Shown: positions 8,874 to 23,177 of the stretch, piece by piece
Position numbering within the stretch: position 1 is the stretch's first letter
How the letters are laid out: every line of letters starts with the position of its first letter
Assembly: GCA_027624135.1 (NCBI GenBank)
Contig: JAQBXL010000014.1
Location: forward strand, 1-39,264
Source: Chloroflexota bacterium
GTDB taxonomy: Bacteria > Chloroflexota > Dehalococcoidia > Lucifugimonadales > UBA3495
Reading direction: 5' to 3'
DNA: 39,264 nt
Translations under genes and position numbers: made by a program
The notes under the pieces: model-generated
Told to the model about the DNA's origin: nothing
The model's database searches: none
What the model saw: only the letters and a program-made list of their open reading frames with translations

Positions 8874-9173
8874 ATGACAATGGCGACTGCGATAGACCCG
8901 ATCTGCAAGATGGATGTGGACACCGACAACCCGCCCGGCGGGCAGAGTGACTACGCGGGCACGACTTATTACTTCTGCGCTCCCGGCTGCAAAGTGGCCT
9001 TCGATAAGGAGCCGGATAGGTACTTAAACGAAGAGGGCGTCGAATCTGGCGAGTCCGACGGACACGAACATCACGACCATGACCACGGAGGTGGACACGA
9101 TCATGGGGACGGCGGACAGCACCAAACTGAGAACAAGCCAGGTTTCTTAGCCCGGCTGTTCGGCAAGAAGTAG
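8874..9173 (+). CDS. YHS domain protein with His-rich tail
   Basis: DPICKMDV...YAGTTYYFCAPGCKVAFDKEPDRYL, then HEHHDHDHGGGHDHGDGGQH. Confidence 0.88.
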   Translation: MTMATAIDPICKMDVDTDNPPGGQSDYAGTTYYFCAPGCKVAFDKEPDRYLNEEGVESGESDGHEHHDHDHGGGHDHGDGGQHQTENKPGFLARLFGKK

Positions 9174-9199
9174 TTGTCGGCCGTTAGAGGGTGACTGGT

Positions 9200-11821
<2,622 letters not shown>

Positions 11822-12005
11822 GATTTATCAGACCTCTTATAATTGCTCGGGGAATCGTGTCGGGGCTGAGTGGCGAGCCCGTGGATGCTCGTTAGCACGT
11901 CTGCAAATGGACCTGATCCGGCCACGTCCCAGAGACCAATTACCTCTATTGTATCCAATGCCGCTGGGGGATGCACGCCTCATCAGGGGTGGAAAACGGC
12001 ACTGG

Positions 12006-13010
12006 TTATACCTTGAGCCCCTGCCGGACTTCGCCAATCAATTGATGCAAGCTGGAGGCGCCGGATCGACGTATCCAGTCTTGAAATTCGCTAAGTATCT
12101 GCCATGGGGCGGACAACCTGATCAGATTGGCGCTACCTATCTGTACGGCGGATGCGCCCGCCAGGATGTATTCTGCGGCATGTTCCCCTGTCAAGATGCC
12201 TCCAACCCCAATGATAGGGACGTTGACGGCTTTTGCTACCTGGTAGACCAGGGCCAGGGATATGGGGCGCAGGCCCGGCCCAGAGAGCCCACCAGTGATA
12301 TTACCCAGAACCGGTTGACGGGACTGGGTGTCGATGCGCATGGCCGGCATGGTGTTGCAGATAGTCAGGGCGTCGGCTCCAGCGTCAACAGCGGCTCGGG
12401 CGATCTCCGTGATATCGGGAACGTTCGGCGCTAGTTTGGCCAGGATCGGAAGGTCGGTGTTTGCTCTGACGGCCGCCACCGCTTGCGCGGTTAGGGTGGC
12501 CCTGTGGCCAAATAGTGACCCGTCGGCCACGTTGGGACAACTGAGGTTTAACTCGATGGCCTGGAATCCTGTCCCCTGGTTCGCCATGACGGCCATTTCG
12601 GCAAACTGCTCTACGGAGTCAGAGGCGAAGCTGAACACCACATTGGCGTTCCATTGGCTCCAACCGGGAGTAACGTCCCGCAAGCCTGCTTCGATACCGG
12701 GGTTGGTCAGGCCGATGGCGTTCAAGAATAGGAAATCGCCAGCGTCCGAGGCTTCGCGGTAGGACTGGGGAAACCACCTCGGCTCCGGGTTACCTTCCCT
12801 GGGTCGGCGGGTGAATGTTTTAGGGACCACCGCGCCTAATTGGGCCAGGTCCATATCTTCGGTGATGCCTCTACCGTAACCGTCGTAGCCGAAGGTGCCA
12901 GAGGCAATCATCACTGGGTTGGCCAACCACAGATGACGGTGGTTGTTAGGGGCTAGATCTACAGAGAGGTCTAGCCCCTGATCGGATTCCGATCTATTCG
13001 TTGCCCTCAT
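12006..13010 (-). CDS. pyrD: Dihydroorotate dehydrogenase, class 1 (1B-like)
   Basis: [25 protein letters not shown] (class 1 catalytic Cys), [37 protein letters not shown]; start taken at [19 protein letters not shown], 17-bp overlap with rpoC. Confidence 0.9.
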   Translation of the reverse strand: MRATNRSESDQGLDLSVDLAPNNHRHLWLANPVMIASGTFGYDGYGRGITEDMDLAQLGAVVPKTFTRRPREGNPEPRWFPQSYREASDAGDFLFLNAIGLTNPGIEAGLRDVTPGWSQWNANVVFSFASDSVEQFAEMAVMANQGTGFQAIELNLSCPNVADGSLFGHRATLTAQAVAAVRANTDLPILAKLAPNVPDITEIARAAVDAGADALTICNTMPAMRIDTQSRQPVLGNITGGLSGPGLRPISLALVYQVAKAVNVPIIGVGGILTGEHAAEYILAGASAVQIGSANLIRLSAPWQILSEFQDWIRRSGASSLHQLIGEVRQGLKV

Positions 13011-16000
13011 CAACTGGTGTGGGGGTGTCTGCTTCGTCGCTCCCCTCCGCATCCTTTTCTCCAAGAGATGGACTTGTGCTGGCGTCACCGTCGCCGGTGT
13101 CGCCAGTCGCGTCTTCTTCTTCATCTAGGTCTTCTGGCAGGTCTTCCGGAGCATCCGGTTCGTCGTCCTCGACAACTTCGTCGTTAACTTCAGGGATACT
13201 GGTTTCGATACTGGCTACCGGCGGTTCATCTTCACTGCCTAGGGCGTCCATGAAGGTATTGGGAATGGCGGCGCTGTCTTCGTCCAACGACTGGTCGAAG
13301 GGTCCTTTGCCAGGAGCGCCCAGCCAACCGCCCGGAGACACCGCGGCGATCTGCGGCATCGGTTGAGGTTTCAGCAGTTCTTCCATGCCGGGTATCTCGA
13401 CCCGCGCTGGGATGAGCCTGCCGATGATCACGTTCTCTTTCAGTCCTTGTAGCCAATCCTGAGCGCCGCTCACTGCCGCCTGGGTCAAGACCCTGGTGGT
13501 TTCTTGGAAGGAGGCTGCGGACAGGAAGCTGTCGGTCAGCAAAGAAGCCCTGGTCACGCCAAGCAAGATCGCCTTGGCAGTGGTCGGTTCTCCACCCTCG
13601 GCCAGTACCTTGGCATTCTGGTCCTGGAAATGGAATTTGTCGACCATCTGGCCCGGTATGTAATCGGAGTCTCCGGTGGACTCAACCTGTACGCGGCGGA
13701 GCATCTGCCGGAGGATGATCTCAATGTGCTTGTCGTGGATAGCCACACCCTGGGACTGGTAAACCTGTTGGACCTGGTCCACCAGGTAGCGCTGCAGATC
13801 GTCTTTGCCTCGGATGTGCAGGATGTCATGGGGGTTCAACGGTCCGCTGATCAGCGGGTCGCCGGCCAGGACCATCTCGCCGTCCTTGACCAGCATGTGA
13901 GGCGAGGCGTGTATCAGGTGCTCACGCACTTCAATATCGTCCCACACGATGGAGATAACTTCAGCGTCAATCTCGACTCTGCCGCCAATGTTGGCGACAA
14001 CTTGTTCGATGGGTTCTCCGTCTTCTGAAACCCCGGAGTCGGCGGCTTCTTCGGCGGCCTTCTTTATCGCGGCCTTGGATTTTCTACCCTTGAGAGCAGG
14101 CATCTTGATGGCCAAGACCATGCCCGGTTCCACCGTCTCGCCCTCGTCCACCAGGATCTGGCCGCCCTCCGGGACTAGATAGTCTTCGCGGAACTCCTCA
14201 CTGCTAACTATGCGCAGGCGGCGGCCATCATCGTCGGTCTCAAGTTCAACCAGGCCATCGATATCGGCCAGGATGGCTGCGCCTTTGGGCACGCGGGCCT
14301 CGAACAACTCTTCAACACGCGGCAAACCGCTAGTGATGTCCAGGCCAGCGATACCGCCGGTGTGGAATGTCCTCATGGTCAACTGTGTGCCCGGCTCCCC
14401 GATGCTTTGGGCGGCAATGATGCCGACGGCTTGTCCCATCTCCACCGTTAATCCGGTGGCGGGCAGGCGGCCGTAGCAGGACTGGCAAACACCTCGGCGG
14501 CATTCGCAGTCGAGTGGCGAGCGCACCGGAACTTCCCTGATTCCGGCGTCGACCAGTTCTTGGCCGAGTTTAAGGTCAATCTCCTGATTTCGCTCCAGTA
14601 GTATCTCGCCGGTCTCGGGATGGGCCACCGGCGCGGCGGCCAGCCTACCTGCGAGGCGTTCCGGCAGCGTCTTGCCGGTTGCGTCTTCGGGACGCGGAGT
14701 GATCCACTGGCAGTCAAGGGTGCCGCAGTCCTTTTCTAGAATTATCACTTCCTGGGCGATATCAATCAGCCGGCGCGTCAGGTATCCGCTGTCCGCGGTT
14801 CTGAGAGCGGTGTCGGCCAATCCCTTGCGCGCCCCGTGTGTCGAGATGAAGTACTCGAGAGCTGTCAGGCCCTCTCGGAAACTGGATTTGATGGGCAGGT
14901 CGATGATCTTCCCCTTGGGGTTGCTCATCAGCCCACGCATCCCAGCCATCTGTTTGATCTGGGAGATGTTACCCTTGGCACCCGACAATGCCATCACGGC
15001 AATCCCGCCGAAGTTGTGGAGTTCATCTTCCACCAGCTTCGTGGTTTCGTCGGAAGCCGCAGTCCAGGCTTCAACGGTTTTGGCGTAGCGCTCATCCTCA
15101 GATATGAGACCGGACAAGAACTGATCGTCGAAGCCGTGCACTATCTCGGTAGTTGCGTCCAATACAGCCTGTTTCCTGGCAGGGACCTGGATGTCATTGA
15201 TGGCGATGGTGATTCCAGATGAAGTTGCGTAGTGGAATCCCAGGTCTTTAATGCCATCTAACGCCGTCGCTGTATCCTCATTGCTGAGTGTGCGGTACAG
15301 GTGGGCGGTCAAGTCTTTCAGGGTCGCCCGGTCCATCAAGGTGTTCTGGTAACCGATCTCTGGGGGCAGAATCTCATTGAAGATCATCCGGCCCAGGGTT
15401 GTTTCCAGCCACTCACCGTCGTAGTTGGCCACTTCCCGTACGTGGATGGGAGCGTGCAGGTCGACCAGGTCGGATGCATGGGCGATACGCGCTTCATCGA
15501 TGTCATTGAATCTGGTACCGACGCCAGCGCTGTTTTCCCTGATCTGCGTCAGGTAGAAGCAACCCATTACCATGTCGAGGGTGGGCGCGACCAGCGGGTC
15601 ACCGGAGGCAGGCGACAGCATATTATGGGTGCTGAGCATGATTGTTTTGGCCTCAAGCACCGCCATCCGGGACAGGGGCACGTGCACTGCCATCTGGTCG
15701 CCGTCGAAGTCCGCATTGAAGGCGGAACAGACCAAAGGGTGGATCTGGATGGCGTTGCCCTCAATCAGGACCGGCATGAACGCTTGAATACCCAACCTGT
15801 GCAACGTGGGAGCACGGTTAATCAGGACCGGACGGTCTTTGATTACTTCTTCGAGGATGTCCCAGACTTCGCCGCGAGCTCGTTCAACCATGCGCTTGGC
15901 GTTTTTGATGTTGGGCGCAATGCCCAGAACCACCAATCTATGCATGACAAAGGGTTTGAACAACTCAAGGGCCATGCGCTTGGGTAAGCCGCACTGATCC

Positions 16001-17442
16001 ATCTTCAGCTCTGGGCCCACTACGATTACTGAGCGTCCACTGTAATCTACCCGTTTGCCCAGCAGGTTCTGGCGGAAACGGCCCTGCTTGCCGCGCAGAA
16101 GATCAGACAGGGACTTCAGCTTGTGATTATGGCTGCCCTGGATGGGGCGGCCCCGGCGGCCGTTGTCGATCAGCGCGTCAACCGCTTCCTGCAGCATGCG
16201 CTTCTCGTTGCGGATGATGATCTCGGGCGCGCCTAATGACATGAGCCTCTTCAACCGGTTGTTCCGGTTGATCACACGCCGGTAAAGGTCGTTGAGGTCG
16301 CTGGTGGCGAACCGGCCGCCATCCAACTGCACCATCGGGCGCAGTTCCGGAGGGAGAACCGGCAGCACGGAGAGAATCATGTCCTCAACGCGGTTGCCGC
16401 TTTTTCGGAAGGACTCCACCACGCGCAGCCGCTTGATGGCTTTCTTCCGGCGCTGGCCGGAAGTGGAATGCATCTCGTTGAAGAGTTGGTCCCTGAGAGC
16501 GTCCAGGTTGACCGATTTCAGAATGGCCAGGATGGCTTCAGCGCCCATGCTAGCTTCGAATACATCGCCATAGGCCTCTTTCAGTTCGCGGTAACGGGTC
16601 TCGGCGATCAGCGTGTGGACTCGAAGGTCTTCAAGCTCGTCGATGGCGGCTTTGTACTGCTCTTCCAACTGAGCTTCTTCGATCGCCAACTGCTCTTGGG
16701 TGGCGACAATCTCGGCTTGAATCTTGACCGGGTCGGTCTCTTCCTCAGGTTCTTCCACAGCCTCGTCCTCGGTGGCTTCCGCCACTTTGGCTACTGGCTC
16801 TTCAACTATTTCTTCATCCAGGGCTTCGGGCAAGACTTCATCGATGGAATCTTCGATTAGTTCGTCCGCCGGAGTTTCTCCGTCTCCCAAGCGGGCTTTT
16901 AGAGCGTTGGTGCGGGCCTCAGCCTGGCGGCGTGCCTTCCTGATCTCCAGATCGAACTTGGCTTGTTCCAGTTCGATGGCTTCTAGTCGAACATCTTCGT
17001 CCACCGAGACAACGATGTGCTGGGCGAAGTAAAGCACTCTTTCCAAGTTTCTCGGAGACAGATCTAGGAGCAGACCAAGCCGGCTTGGCGTGGTCTTGCT
17101 GAACCATATATGGGCAACCGGGGCGGCCAAACGGATATGGCCCATGCGTTCACGGCGCACCTTGGAGCGAGTGACCTCGACCCCGCAGCGGTCGCAGACC
17201 ACTCCGCGATAGCGGATGCGCTTGTACTTGCCGCAGAAGCACTCCCAGTCTTTGGTCGGCCCAAACAGCCTTTCACAGAACAGGCCGTCTTTCTCCGGGC
17301 GTAGCGTGCGGTAGTTAATGGTCTCAGGCTTTGTAACTTCGCCGTGGGACCAGTTTAGTATCTGTTCGGGGGACGCTATGGAAATACGGATCGAGTTGAA
17401 ATTCGTTCCTTGTGTTTCCGTCCTGTCAGCCATTCTAACCAT
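12994..17442 (-). CDS. rpoC: DNA-directed RNA polymerase subunit beta-prime
   Basis: [16 protein letters not shown] catalytic motif, N-terminal zinc Cys cluster, [16 protein letters not shown]. Confidence 0.98.
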   Translation of the reverse strand: MVRMADRTETQGTNFNSIRISIASPEQILNWSHGEVTKPETINYRTLRPEKDGLFCERLFGPTKDWECFCGKYKRIRYRGVVCDRCGVEVTRSKVRRERMGHIRLAAPVAHIWFSKTTPSRLGLLLDLSPRNLERVLYFAQHIVVSVDEDVRLEAIELEQAKFDLEIRKARRQAEARTNALKARLGDGETPADELIEDSIDEVLPEALDEEIVEEPVAKVAEATEDEAVEEPEEETDPVKIQAEIVATQEQLAIEEAQLEEQYKAAIDELEDLRVHTLIAETRYRELKEAYGDVFEASMGAEAILAILKSVNLDALRDQLFNEMHSTSGQRRKKAIKRLRVVESFRKSGNRVEDMILSVLPVLPPELRPMVQLDGGRFATSDLNDLYRRVINRNNRLKRLMSLGAPEIIIRNEKRMLQEAVDALIDNGRRGRPIQGSHNHKLKSLSDLLRGKQGRFRQNLLGKRVDYSGRSVIVVGPELKMDQCGLPKRMALELFKPFVMHRLVVLGIAPNIKNAKRMVERARGEVWDILEEVIKDRPVLINRAPTLHRLGIQAFMPVLIEGNAIQIHPLVCSAFNADFDGDQMAVHVPLSRMAVLEAKTIMLSTHNMLSPASGDPLVAPTLDMVMGCFYLTQIRENSAGVGTRFNDIDEARIAHASDLVDLHAPIHVREVANYDGEWLETTLGRMIFNEILPPEIGYQNTLMDRATLKDLTAHLYRTLSNEDTATALDGIKDLGFHYATSSGITIAINDIQVPARKQAVLDATTEIVHGFDDQFLSGLISEDERYAKTVEAWTAASDETTKLVEDELHNFGGIAVMALSGAKGNISQIKQMAGMRGLMSNPKGKIIDLPIKSSFREGLTALEYFISTHGARKGLADTALRTADSGYLTRRLIDIAQEVIILEKDCGTLDCQWITPRPEDATGKTLPERLAGRLAAAPVAHPETGEILLERNQEIDLKLGQELVDAGIREVPVRSPLDCECRRGVCQSCYGRLPATGLTVEMGQAVGIIAAQSIGEPGTQLTMRTFHTGGIAGLDITSGLPRVEELFEARVPKGAAILADIDGLVELETDDDGRRLRIVSSEEFREDYLVPEGGQILVDEGETVEPGMVLAIKMPALKGRKSKAAIKKAAEEAADSGVSEDGEPIEQVVANIGGRVEIDAEVISIVWDDIEVREHLIHASPHMLVKDGEMVLAGDPLISGPLNPHDILHIRGKDDLQRYLVDQVQQVYQSQGVAIHDKHIEIILRQMLRRVQVESTGDSDYIPGQMVDKFHFQDQNAKVLAEGGEPTTAKAILLGVTRASLLTDSFLSAASFQETTRVLTQAAVSGAQDWLQGLKENVIIGRLIPARVEIPGMEELLKPQPMPQIAAVSPGGWLGAPGKGPFDQSLDEDSAAIPNTFMDALGSEDEPPVASIETSIPEVNDEVVEDDEPDAPEDLPEDLDEEEDATGDTGDGDASTSPSLGEKDAEGSDEADTPTPVDEGNE

Positions 17443-20400
17443 TAGATCGTCTCCAGCGCCTGGAATAAGTCAGTTTCATCGGTGAGGCTCAGGTCGTTGA
17501 AGGGCCGTCGTTCTTCGTTCAACAACTCAACAGCCAGTCCCAGGCTCTGAAGCTCCTTTAGCAGGACGTTGAACGACTCCGGTACCCCAGGCTGCCCGAT
17601 CTGCTCACCCTTGACTATCGCCTCATAGGTCTTTACGCGACCGGCAACGTCGTCAGACTTGACGGTCAGCACTTCTTGCAGGTTATACGCAGCGCTGTAG
17701 GCTTCCAGGGCCCAGACCTCCATCTCACCGAAGCGCTGTCCACCAAATTGGGCCTTTCCGCCTAGCGGTTGCTGGGTAATCATGGAGTAAGGACCAGTGG
17801 ACCGGGCGTGAATCTTGTCTTCCACAAGGTGGATGAGCTTCAAGATATAGATGCTGCCCACGGTAACCAATTGGTCGAAGTTCTCTCCGGTGCGTCCGTC
17901 GCTTAGCTCGAACTTACCGAAAGTGGGCGGCGCGATGCGCTGCTCCCGGTGGACTTTGAGAGCGGCTTGGTGCATCTCTTCAAGGGTCAAATTCGTGACT
18001 TCTACTTTGGCTTCATCGGTCAGCCACATCCGCAAGCAGGCTTCTTGCGCCACGCCCAGCTTCTTCTCGTCGAAGATTTCCCTTGGGTCGTAGCCCTTTT
18101 CTTCCAGCCAGCGGTCTACCTGAGGGTAATCAACCTCGGGTGCGCCGTCATTCGGTCCGAGATGCGATGCTCCTGCTTGCTCGGTGAACCACAGGCGAGC
18201 CAGGGCGTCTTCAATCGCTTGGTCTTTGGCGCCGTCGAACACTGGAGTATTGGCTCTGAAATTCAGGCCTCGGGCAGCCCAGCCCAAGTGGGTTTCAAGC
18301 ACCTGGCCCAGATTCATGCGAGACGGTACACCGATGGGGTTCAAGATGATATCGACTGGTGTGCCGTCGGCCAGGTATGGCATGTCTTCTTCCGGCAAGA
18401 TCCTGGCGACCACGCCCTTATTGCCATGGCGGCCTGCCATCTTGTCTCCAACCGAGATCTTTCGTGTTTGGGCGATCCAAACCCTAACGGCCTGATTCAC
18501 GCCAGGCGACAGGTCGTCGCGGTTCTCGCGGGTCAGATACTTAACGTTGATGACCTTACCCCGTTCCCCGTGGGGCACCCGCAATGAGGTGTCCTTAACG
18601 TCGCGCGATTTCTCCCCGAAGATGGCGCGAAGAAGCTTCTCCTCCGCGGTCAGTTCGGTCTCACCCTTGGGAGTGACCTTGCCCACCAGGATGTCTCCTG
18701 GTCCAACTTCGGCGCCAACGCGGATGATGCCGAGTTCGTCCAGGTCACGCAGGCTGGTTTCCCCAACGTTGGGGATGTCCCTTGTGATCTCTTCGGGACC
18801 GAGTTTGGTTTCCCGGGCCTCCATATCATGCTTTTCGATATGAATGGAGGTGAAGTAGTCGTCGCGGTACAGACGCTCACTGACGATGATGGCGTCTTCG
18901 TAGTTGTAGCCTTCCCATGACATGAAGGCCACCAGAACGTTTTGGCCCAAGGCCAATTCTCCGTGGTCGGTCGAGGAGCTATCAGCTAAAACGCTGCCAA
19001 CTTCCACCGCGTCGCCCTTGGCGGCGATGATCCGTTGGTTGAAGCAAGTTCCCTGGTTCGTGCGTGAGAACTTGATGACCGGGTGCGAATGTTCCTCGCC
19101 TTCTTCATCAGTGATGACGATATTCTGCCCGGTGATCGACGTTACCACGCCGTTCACCTGTGAAAGGACCAATTGTCCGCTATCCCGGGCCACCCGGCTT
19201 TCGATGCCGGTCCCGACTACGGGCGCTTGAGGCCGCAGCAAAGGCACTGCCTGACGTTGCATGTTCGACCCCATGAGGGCCCGGTTGGCGTCGTCATGCT
19301 CCAAGAAAGGTATCAGGGCGGCGGACACGCTCATGATCTGCATGGGCGAAACGTCCATGTAGTCGATCACGTCTGCGACATCCAGGGTGTATTCCTCACC
19401 TACCCTAAGCTCAACGCGGTCTTGGACGAACTGGTTCAGGTGGTCCAGTTCGGCGTTGGCCTGTGCAACCTTGAAGTCTTCTTCCTGGTCGGCTGACAGG
19501 TAGATAACGTTGTCCGTTCCGAGGGCGACATAGGGCCGAACAGGAATCATCGTCCCCTTGGGCATCTGCTTCAGCGCGTTCATCTTGTTCGCGCCGACCG
19601 CTCGTCCCTTGCCAACGATGGTATTGCCTTCTTTGTCCAGCACCAGTTCTGTGACCGTCCGACCCTTGAGGTCGTCAGAGTCATGGGGAAGTTCTTTGAA
19701 CACCTTTCTATAAGGCGATTCGATAAAGCCGTATGGATTGATCCTAGCGTAGGACGCCAAGGTACTGAGCAGACCAATATTGGGACCTTCTGGGGTCTCT
19801 ATCGGGCAGATTCGGCCATAGTGAGAGAAGTGAACATCCCTCACGTCGAATCCAGCTCTTTCCCTAGATAGTCCTCCAGGGCCTAGGGCCGATAGGCGCC
19901 GTTTGTGGGTCAACTCTGCCAGAGGGTTGGTCTGGTCCATGAACTGGGACAACTGGGACCCGCCAAAGAACTCGCGGACCGAGGCAACTACGGGCCGGAT
20001 GTTGACCAAACCCTGGGGCGCGGCCGCCTCCGGGTCCACCAGCGTCATCTTCTCTTTGACCATCCGCTCCATGCGAAGCAGTCCAACGCGAACCTGGTTC
20101 TGTACCAGTTCGCCTACTCCTCTAACGCGGCGGTTGCCCAGATGATCTATATCATCGGGGTGGCCTTCACCTTGATTGATGCGGATCATAGTCCGAATCA
20201 CCGAGACGACATCCTCTAATGTGAGTGTCATCAGGTTATTATCAACAGATTGTCCCAATCGGCGGTTCAGCTTGTAGCGGCCGACCCGACCAAGGTCATA
20301 GCGGCGTGGGCCGAAGAACAGGTTTCGAATCAACGTCCGGGAGTTCTCCAAGCTGGGAGGCTCACCAGGCCGCAAGCGGCGGTAAAATTCGATCTGTGCA

Positions 20401-21218
20401 GCAGCGATTAGCCGCGCTGCGTCGCCGTCGAATTCTTTATCTTCGTGGAGCCACTCCCAGAGGGAATGGAGATCGTCGTTCTTGAAGTTCAAGTCCTTTG
20501 GATCGAGGACCGGATCCTTCCCCAACGTCGTTTCCATGTAACGATGGTTCTCATCGGTGTCGATATCTGCGAACATGGCCATCATTTCGTCGTCGTCGGC
20601 CACGCCCAAGGCGCGCAGGAAAGTGGAGGCAGAGACCTTCCGCTTCCGGTCAACTTTCACCGAGATGATGTCCTTGGAGCTGGTTTCGAACTCAAGCCAA
20701 GCGCCCCGGGAAGGGATCAGCTTTGCCGAGCAGAGGCTGCGACCGGTGATGGCATTCCGCTCAAGGACAAAGTAGATACCCGGTGAACGAACCAACTGGC
20801 TCACTACAACACGTTCTGCGCCGTTGATGATGAAGGTTCCATTCTTGGTCATCATGGGGATATCGCCCATGAAGATCTCTTGTTCCTTAATCTCGCCGGT
20901 CTCTTTCATCACTAGGCGAGTTTTCACGTAAAGGGGTTGGGAGAATGTGATCTCCCGGTCTTTACTCTCTTGCGGCGAGTATTTTGGCTCTCGGAAGTAA
21001 TGGTCCAGGAAATGCAACTCGTACTTCTTGCCGGTATAATCGGCAATTGGAGAGATCTCCTGATATACTTCAATTAATCCTTCGGATGTTAGCCAGTCCC
21101 AGGACTGTATCTGACTCTGAATCAGATTGGGGACGTCGAGGATCTGAGGAATCTTTGCATAGGTCTTGACGTCGGGCAGAAGCATAGATTGCCCTTTGAG
21201 AGCAGGAGCCAAAGCCAT
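17442..21218 (-). CDS. rpoB: DNA-directed RNA polymerase subunit beta
   Basis: [41 protein letters not shown]; stop/start TAATG junction with rpoC. Confidence 0.98.
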   Translation of the reverse strand: MALAPALKGQSMLLPDVKTYAKIPQILDVPNLIQSQIQSWDWLTSEGLIEVYQEISPIADYTGKKYELHFLDHYFREPKYSPQESKDREITFSQPLYVKTRLVMKETGEIKEQEIFMGDIPMMTKNGTFIINGAERVVVSQLVRSPGIYFVLERNAITGRSLCSAKLIPSRGAWLEFETSSKDIISVKVDRKRKVSASTFLRALGVADDDEMMAMFADIDTDENHRYMETTLGKDPVLDPKDLNFKNDDLHSLWEWLHEDKEFDGDAARLIAAAQIEFYRRLRPGEPPSLENSRTLIRNLFFGPRRYDLGRVGRYKLNRRLGQSVDNNLMTLTLEDVVSVIRTMIRINQGEGHPDDIDHLGNRRVRGVGELVQNQVRVGLLRMERMVKEKMTLVDPEAAAPQGLVNIRPVVASVREFFGGSQLSQFMDQTNPLAELTHKRRLSALGPGGLSRERAGFDVRDVHFSHYGRICPIETPEGPNIGLLSTLASYARINPYGFIESPYRKVFKELPHDSDDLKGRTVTELVLDKEGNTIVGKGRAVGANKMNALKQMPKGTMIPVRPYVALGTDNVIYLSADQEEDFKVAQANAELDHLNQFVQDRVELRVGEEYTLDVADVIDYMDVSPMQIMSVSAALIPFLEHDDANRALMGSNMQRQAVPLLRPQAPVVGTGIESRVARDSGQLVLSQVNGVVTSITGQNIVITDEEGEEHSHPVIKFSRTNQGTCFNQRIIAAKGDAVEVGSVLADSSSTDHGELALGQNVLVAFMSWEGYNYEDAIIVSERLYRDDYFTSIHIEKHDMEARETKLGPEEITRDIPNVGETSLRDLDELGIIRVGAEVGPGDILVGKVTPKGETELTAEEKLLRAIFGEKSRDVKDTSLRVPHGERGKVINVKYLTRENRDDLSPGVNQAVRVWIAQTRKISVGDKMAGRHGNKGVVARILPEEDMPYLADGTPVDIILNPIGVPSRMNLGQVLETHLGWAARGLNFRANTPVFDGAKDQAIEDALARLWFTEQAGASHLGPNDGAPEVDYPQVDRWLEEKGYDPREIFDEKKLGVAQEACLRMWLTDEAKVEVTNLTLEEMHQAALKVHREQRIAPPTFGKFELSDGRTGENFDQLVTVGSIYILKLIHLVEDKIHARSTGPYSMITQQPLGGKAQFGGQRFGEMEVWALEAYSAAYNLQEVLTVKSDDVAGRVKTYEAIVKGEQIGQPGVPESFNVLLKELQSLGLAVELLNEERRPFNDLSLTDETDLFQALETI

Positions 21219-21370
21219 ATTCCGTTCTCCTTAGCGTGAGTGGGCGTGATTGGCCAGTCGGCCAAATATGTGGGGTGCAGCAAGGTGCTGCAAAAAAGAG
21301 CGCCGAGGTTGAATGCTTGACAGTATGGTGAACGAATTCGTCACGTGAGGCATATACGCAGTAAACCTTG

Positions 21371-21398
21371 ATTATACTAGGAATCTGTGATTTGTCAA
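21371..21398 (-). promoter_or_regulatory. Consensus sigma70 promoter for rpoB
   Basis: Minus strand TTGACA (21398-21393), 16 nt, TATAAT (21376-21371); about 150 nt upstream of the rpoB ATG. Confidence 0.8.
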
Positions 21399-21586
21399 TA
21401 AAAACCCCTTATATTTCGATTCAATCTGTTAAGAATTATTAGTGTTTGCCGTTGATTCTCAGATTTCCGCTCCATTCGATCAACCGTCAAGATAGTATTC
21501 AACAGGACTATACTCCTGATCGCTCAGTATTTGATGCACCCACTAGGTATCGGAAAACGAATTGTTTGTGTGACGGCTCATTCTAA

Positions 21587-21614
21587 TTAACAAAGACTCC
21601 TTAACAAAGACACC
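21587..21614. repeat. 14-bp tandem duplication upstream of the MFS gene
   Basis: TTAACAAAGACTCC then TTAACAAAGACACC. Confidence 0.75.
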
Positions 21615-21649
21615 CAGATCCGCGTGGGCTGAGATTCAAATAGGACTCG

Positions 21650-23011
21650 ATGGCAAACTTTAATCTCAAACCTTCCGAGCTGACAGTTGCCGGCCGTCCT
21701 ATTCATTACGCATGGGTCATCGTGGCCGTTGGGGCTGTCATGCGGCTCTTCAGTTCCTCTTTCCGCTCGTCCTCCAGCATCCTCATCCCCCGGTTGGTCG
21801 AATCATTTGGCTGGAGCTACGGCCAAGTTGGTTTGGGGTTCGCCATCCAATGGATCGTATCGGGCATGTTTGGCCCCCCTGCCGGGATGATGGGAGACCG
21901 CTATGGGGTCCGGTGGACCATGAGGTTGGGCGCCGTTCTGTTCATCGTGGGCATGGTTCTCACCGGGTTTATGCATAATCTGTGGCAGTTCTACCTGTTC
22001 TTTGGCGTGATTCTCAGCGCTGCAATGGGCATATTTCAGGTCCCGCTGACCGCCGCTGTAACGCTATGGTTCCGCAAACATCTGGGCACCGGCATGGGGC
22101 TGCTCCAGTCATCCCAGGGTATCGGTCCGTTGATCGCAGTGCCAATCATACTACTGATCATCGAGTTTTTTGGCGGCGGGCTAGACGGTCTTCGTGCGGC
22201 TTTCTGGATTCCCGGTATCGTCGGCGGGGCAATCATCCTGGTGATGGTCCAGTTCTTTTACAATGAGCCGGCTGCGATCGGTGCTCGGCCATTGGGCGCT
22301 CCGAAAGACGAGCCCATCAAAGCTGTGCTGACCCGTGAGGTCGCCAAGGTACGCAGCAAGGTGTTCCTCAAGCAAGCCCAGCGCACCAGCGCATTCTGGA
22401 ACCTGATCGGCATTCATTTCTGGGGCTGCGCTGGACACGCTGTAATCCTTGTCTACCTAGTCTCTATGGCTGAGTTCGAGGGAGTGAGTGCCGGTCTGGC
22501 GGCGGGAGCGTTCGTGACTATGTCGGTCACCAGCACCATCACCCGCTTCGCTGTGCCGGTCATCGCCGACCGAATGGGTAGTAAGCCGGCTATGGCTGGC
22601 TGTTTCGTGCTGCAAACCCTGCCGATCGTGCTGCTATTCTTTGCCCACGACCCGTGGCACTTCTATCTTTTTGCCGTGCTCTTCGGCATCGGGTTCGGCG
22701 GAGAGATGAGCGCGTTTCCGATAATCAACCGTCAATATTACGGAAGCGGTCCCATAGGCACCACCTACGGGTATCAGATGATGGGCGCAGGAGTCGGGAT
22801 GGCCACCGGCGCGTTGATCGGTGGGCAGTTGAGGGACTGGACCGGCGATTTCCAAGCCACGATGGGCCTCTCTCTGGCCTTAAGTCTGGTCGGGGTATTC
22901 AGCATTATGATTCTGCCCACCACCAAGAAAGAGCTTCTCCCCGACTGGGAGGATCAGTTGCCCCAACCGGGCCAGGCTGGAATAACCCACCTGCACGCGG
23001 GTGACGACTAA
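21650..23011 (+). CDS. MFS transporter
   Basis: 453 aa polytopic protein, GDRYGVRWTMRLGAVLFIVGM type loop, two-half MFS pattern. Confidence 0.88.
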   Translation: MANFNLKPSELTVAGRPIHYAWVIVAVGAVMRLFSSSFRSSSSILIPRLVESFGWSYGQVGLGFAIQWIVSGMFGPPAGMMGDRYGVRWTMRLGAVLFIVGMVLTGFMHNLWQFYLFFGVILSAAMGIFQVPLTAAVTLWFRKHLGTGMGLLQSSQGIGPLIAVPIILLIIEFFGGGLDGLRAAFWIPGIVGGAIILVMVQFFYNEPAAIGARPLGAPKDEPIKAVLTREVAKVRSKVFLKQAQRTSAFWNLIGIHFWGCAGHAVILVYLVSMAEFEGVSAGLAAGAFVTMSVTSTITRFAVPVIADRMGSKPAMAGCFVLQTLPIVLLFFAHDPWHFYLFAVLFGIGFGGEMSAFPIINRQYYGSGPIGTTYGYQMMGAGVGMATGALIGGQLRDWTGDFQATMGLSLALSLVGVFSIMILPTTKKELLPDWEDQLPQPGQAGITHLHAGDD

Positions 23012-23063
23012 CAAGCCCGTACCCCAAGCCCGTTTCACAAGCCCGTATCCCAAGCCCGTAGCT
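23012..23063. repeat. 13-bp tandem repeat x4 directly after the MFS stop codon
   Basis: CAAGCCCGTACCC/CAAGCCCGTTTCA/CAAGCCCGTATCC/CAAGCCCGTAGCT; AAGCCCGT at 23013, 23026, 23039, 23052. Confidence 0.9.
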
Positions 23064-23177
23064 AAGTAAGCCGCGGCCTCCTCCGGAATCATCGCCACTG
23101 GCCCCACGTATCCTCCTTTGTGCTAAACTCGGCTATCGAATTTGGGAATGCCCCGATTTGGCGTTTATTAGGAGTGC

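Noticed and set aside
13011-13124. N-terminal extension of PyrD into rpoC
   Set aside because: The extra 38 aa lie antiphase within the rpoC tail and lack similarity to DHOD N-termini; start at 13010 preferred.
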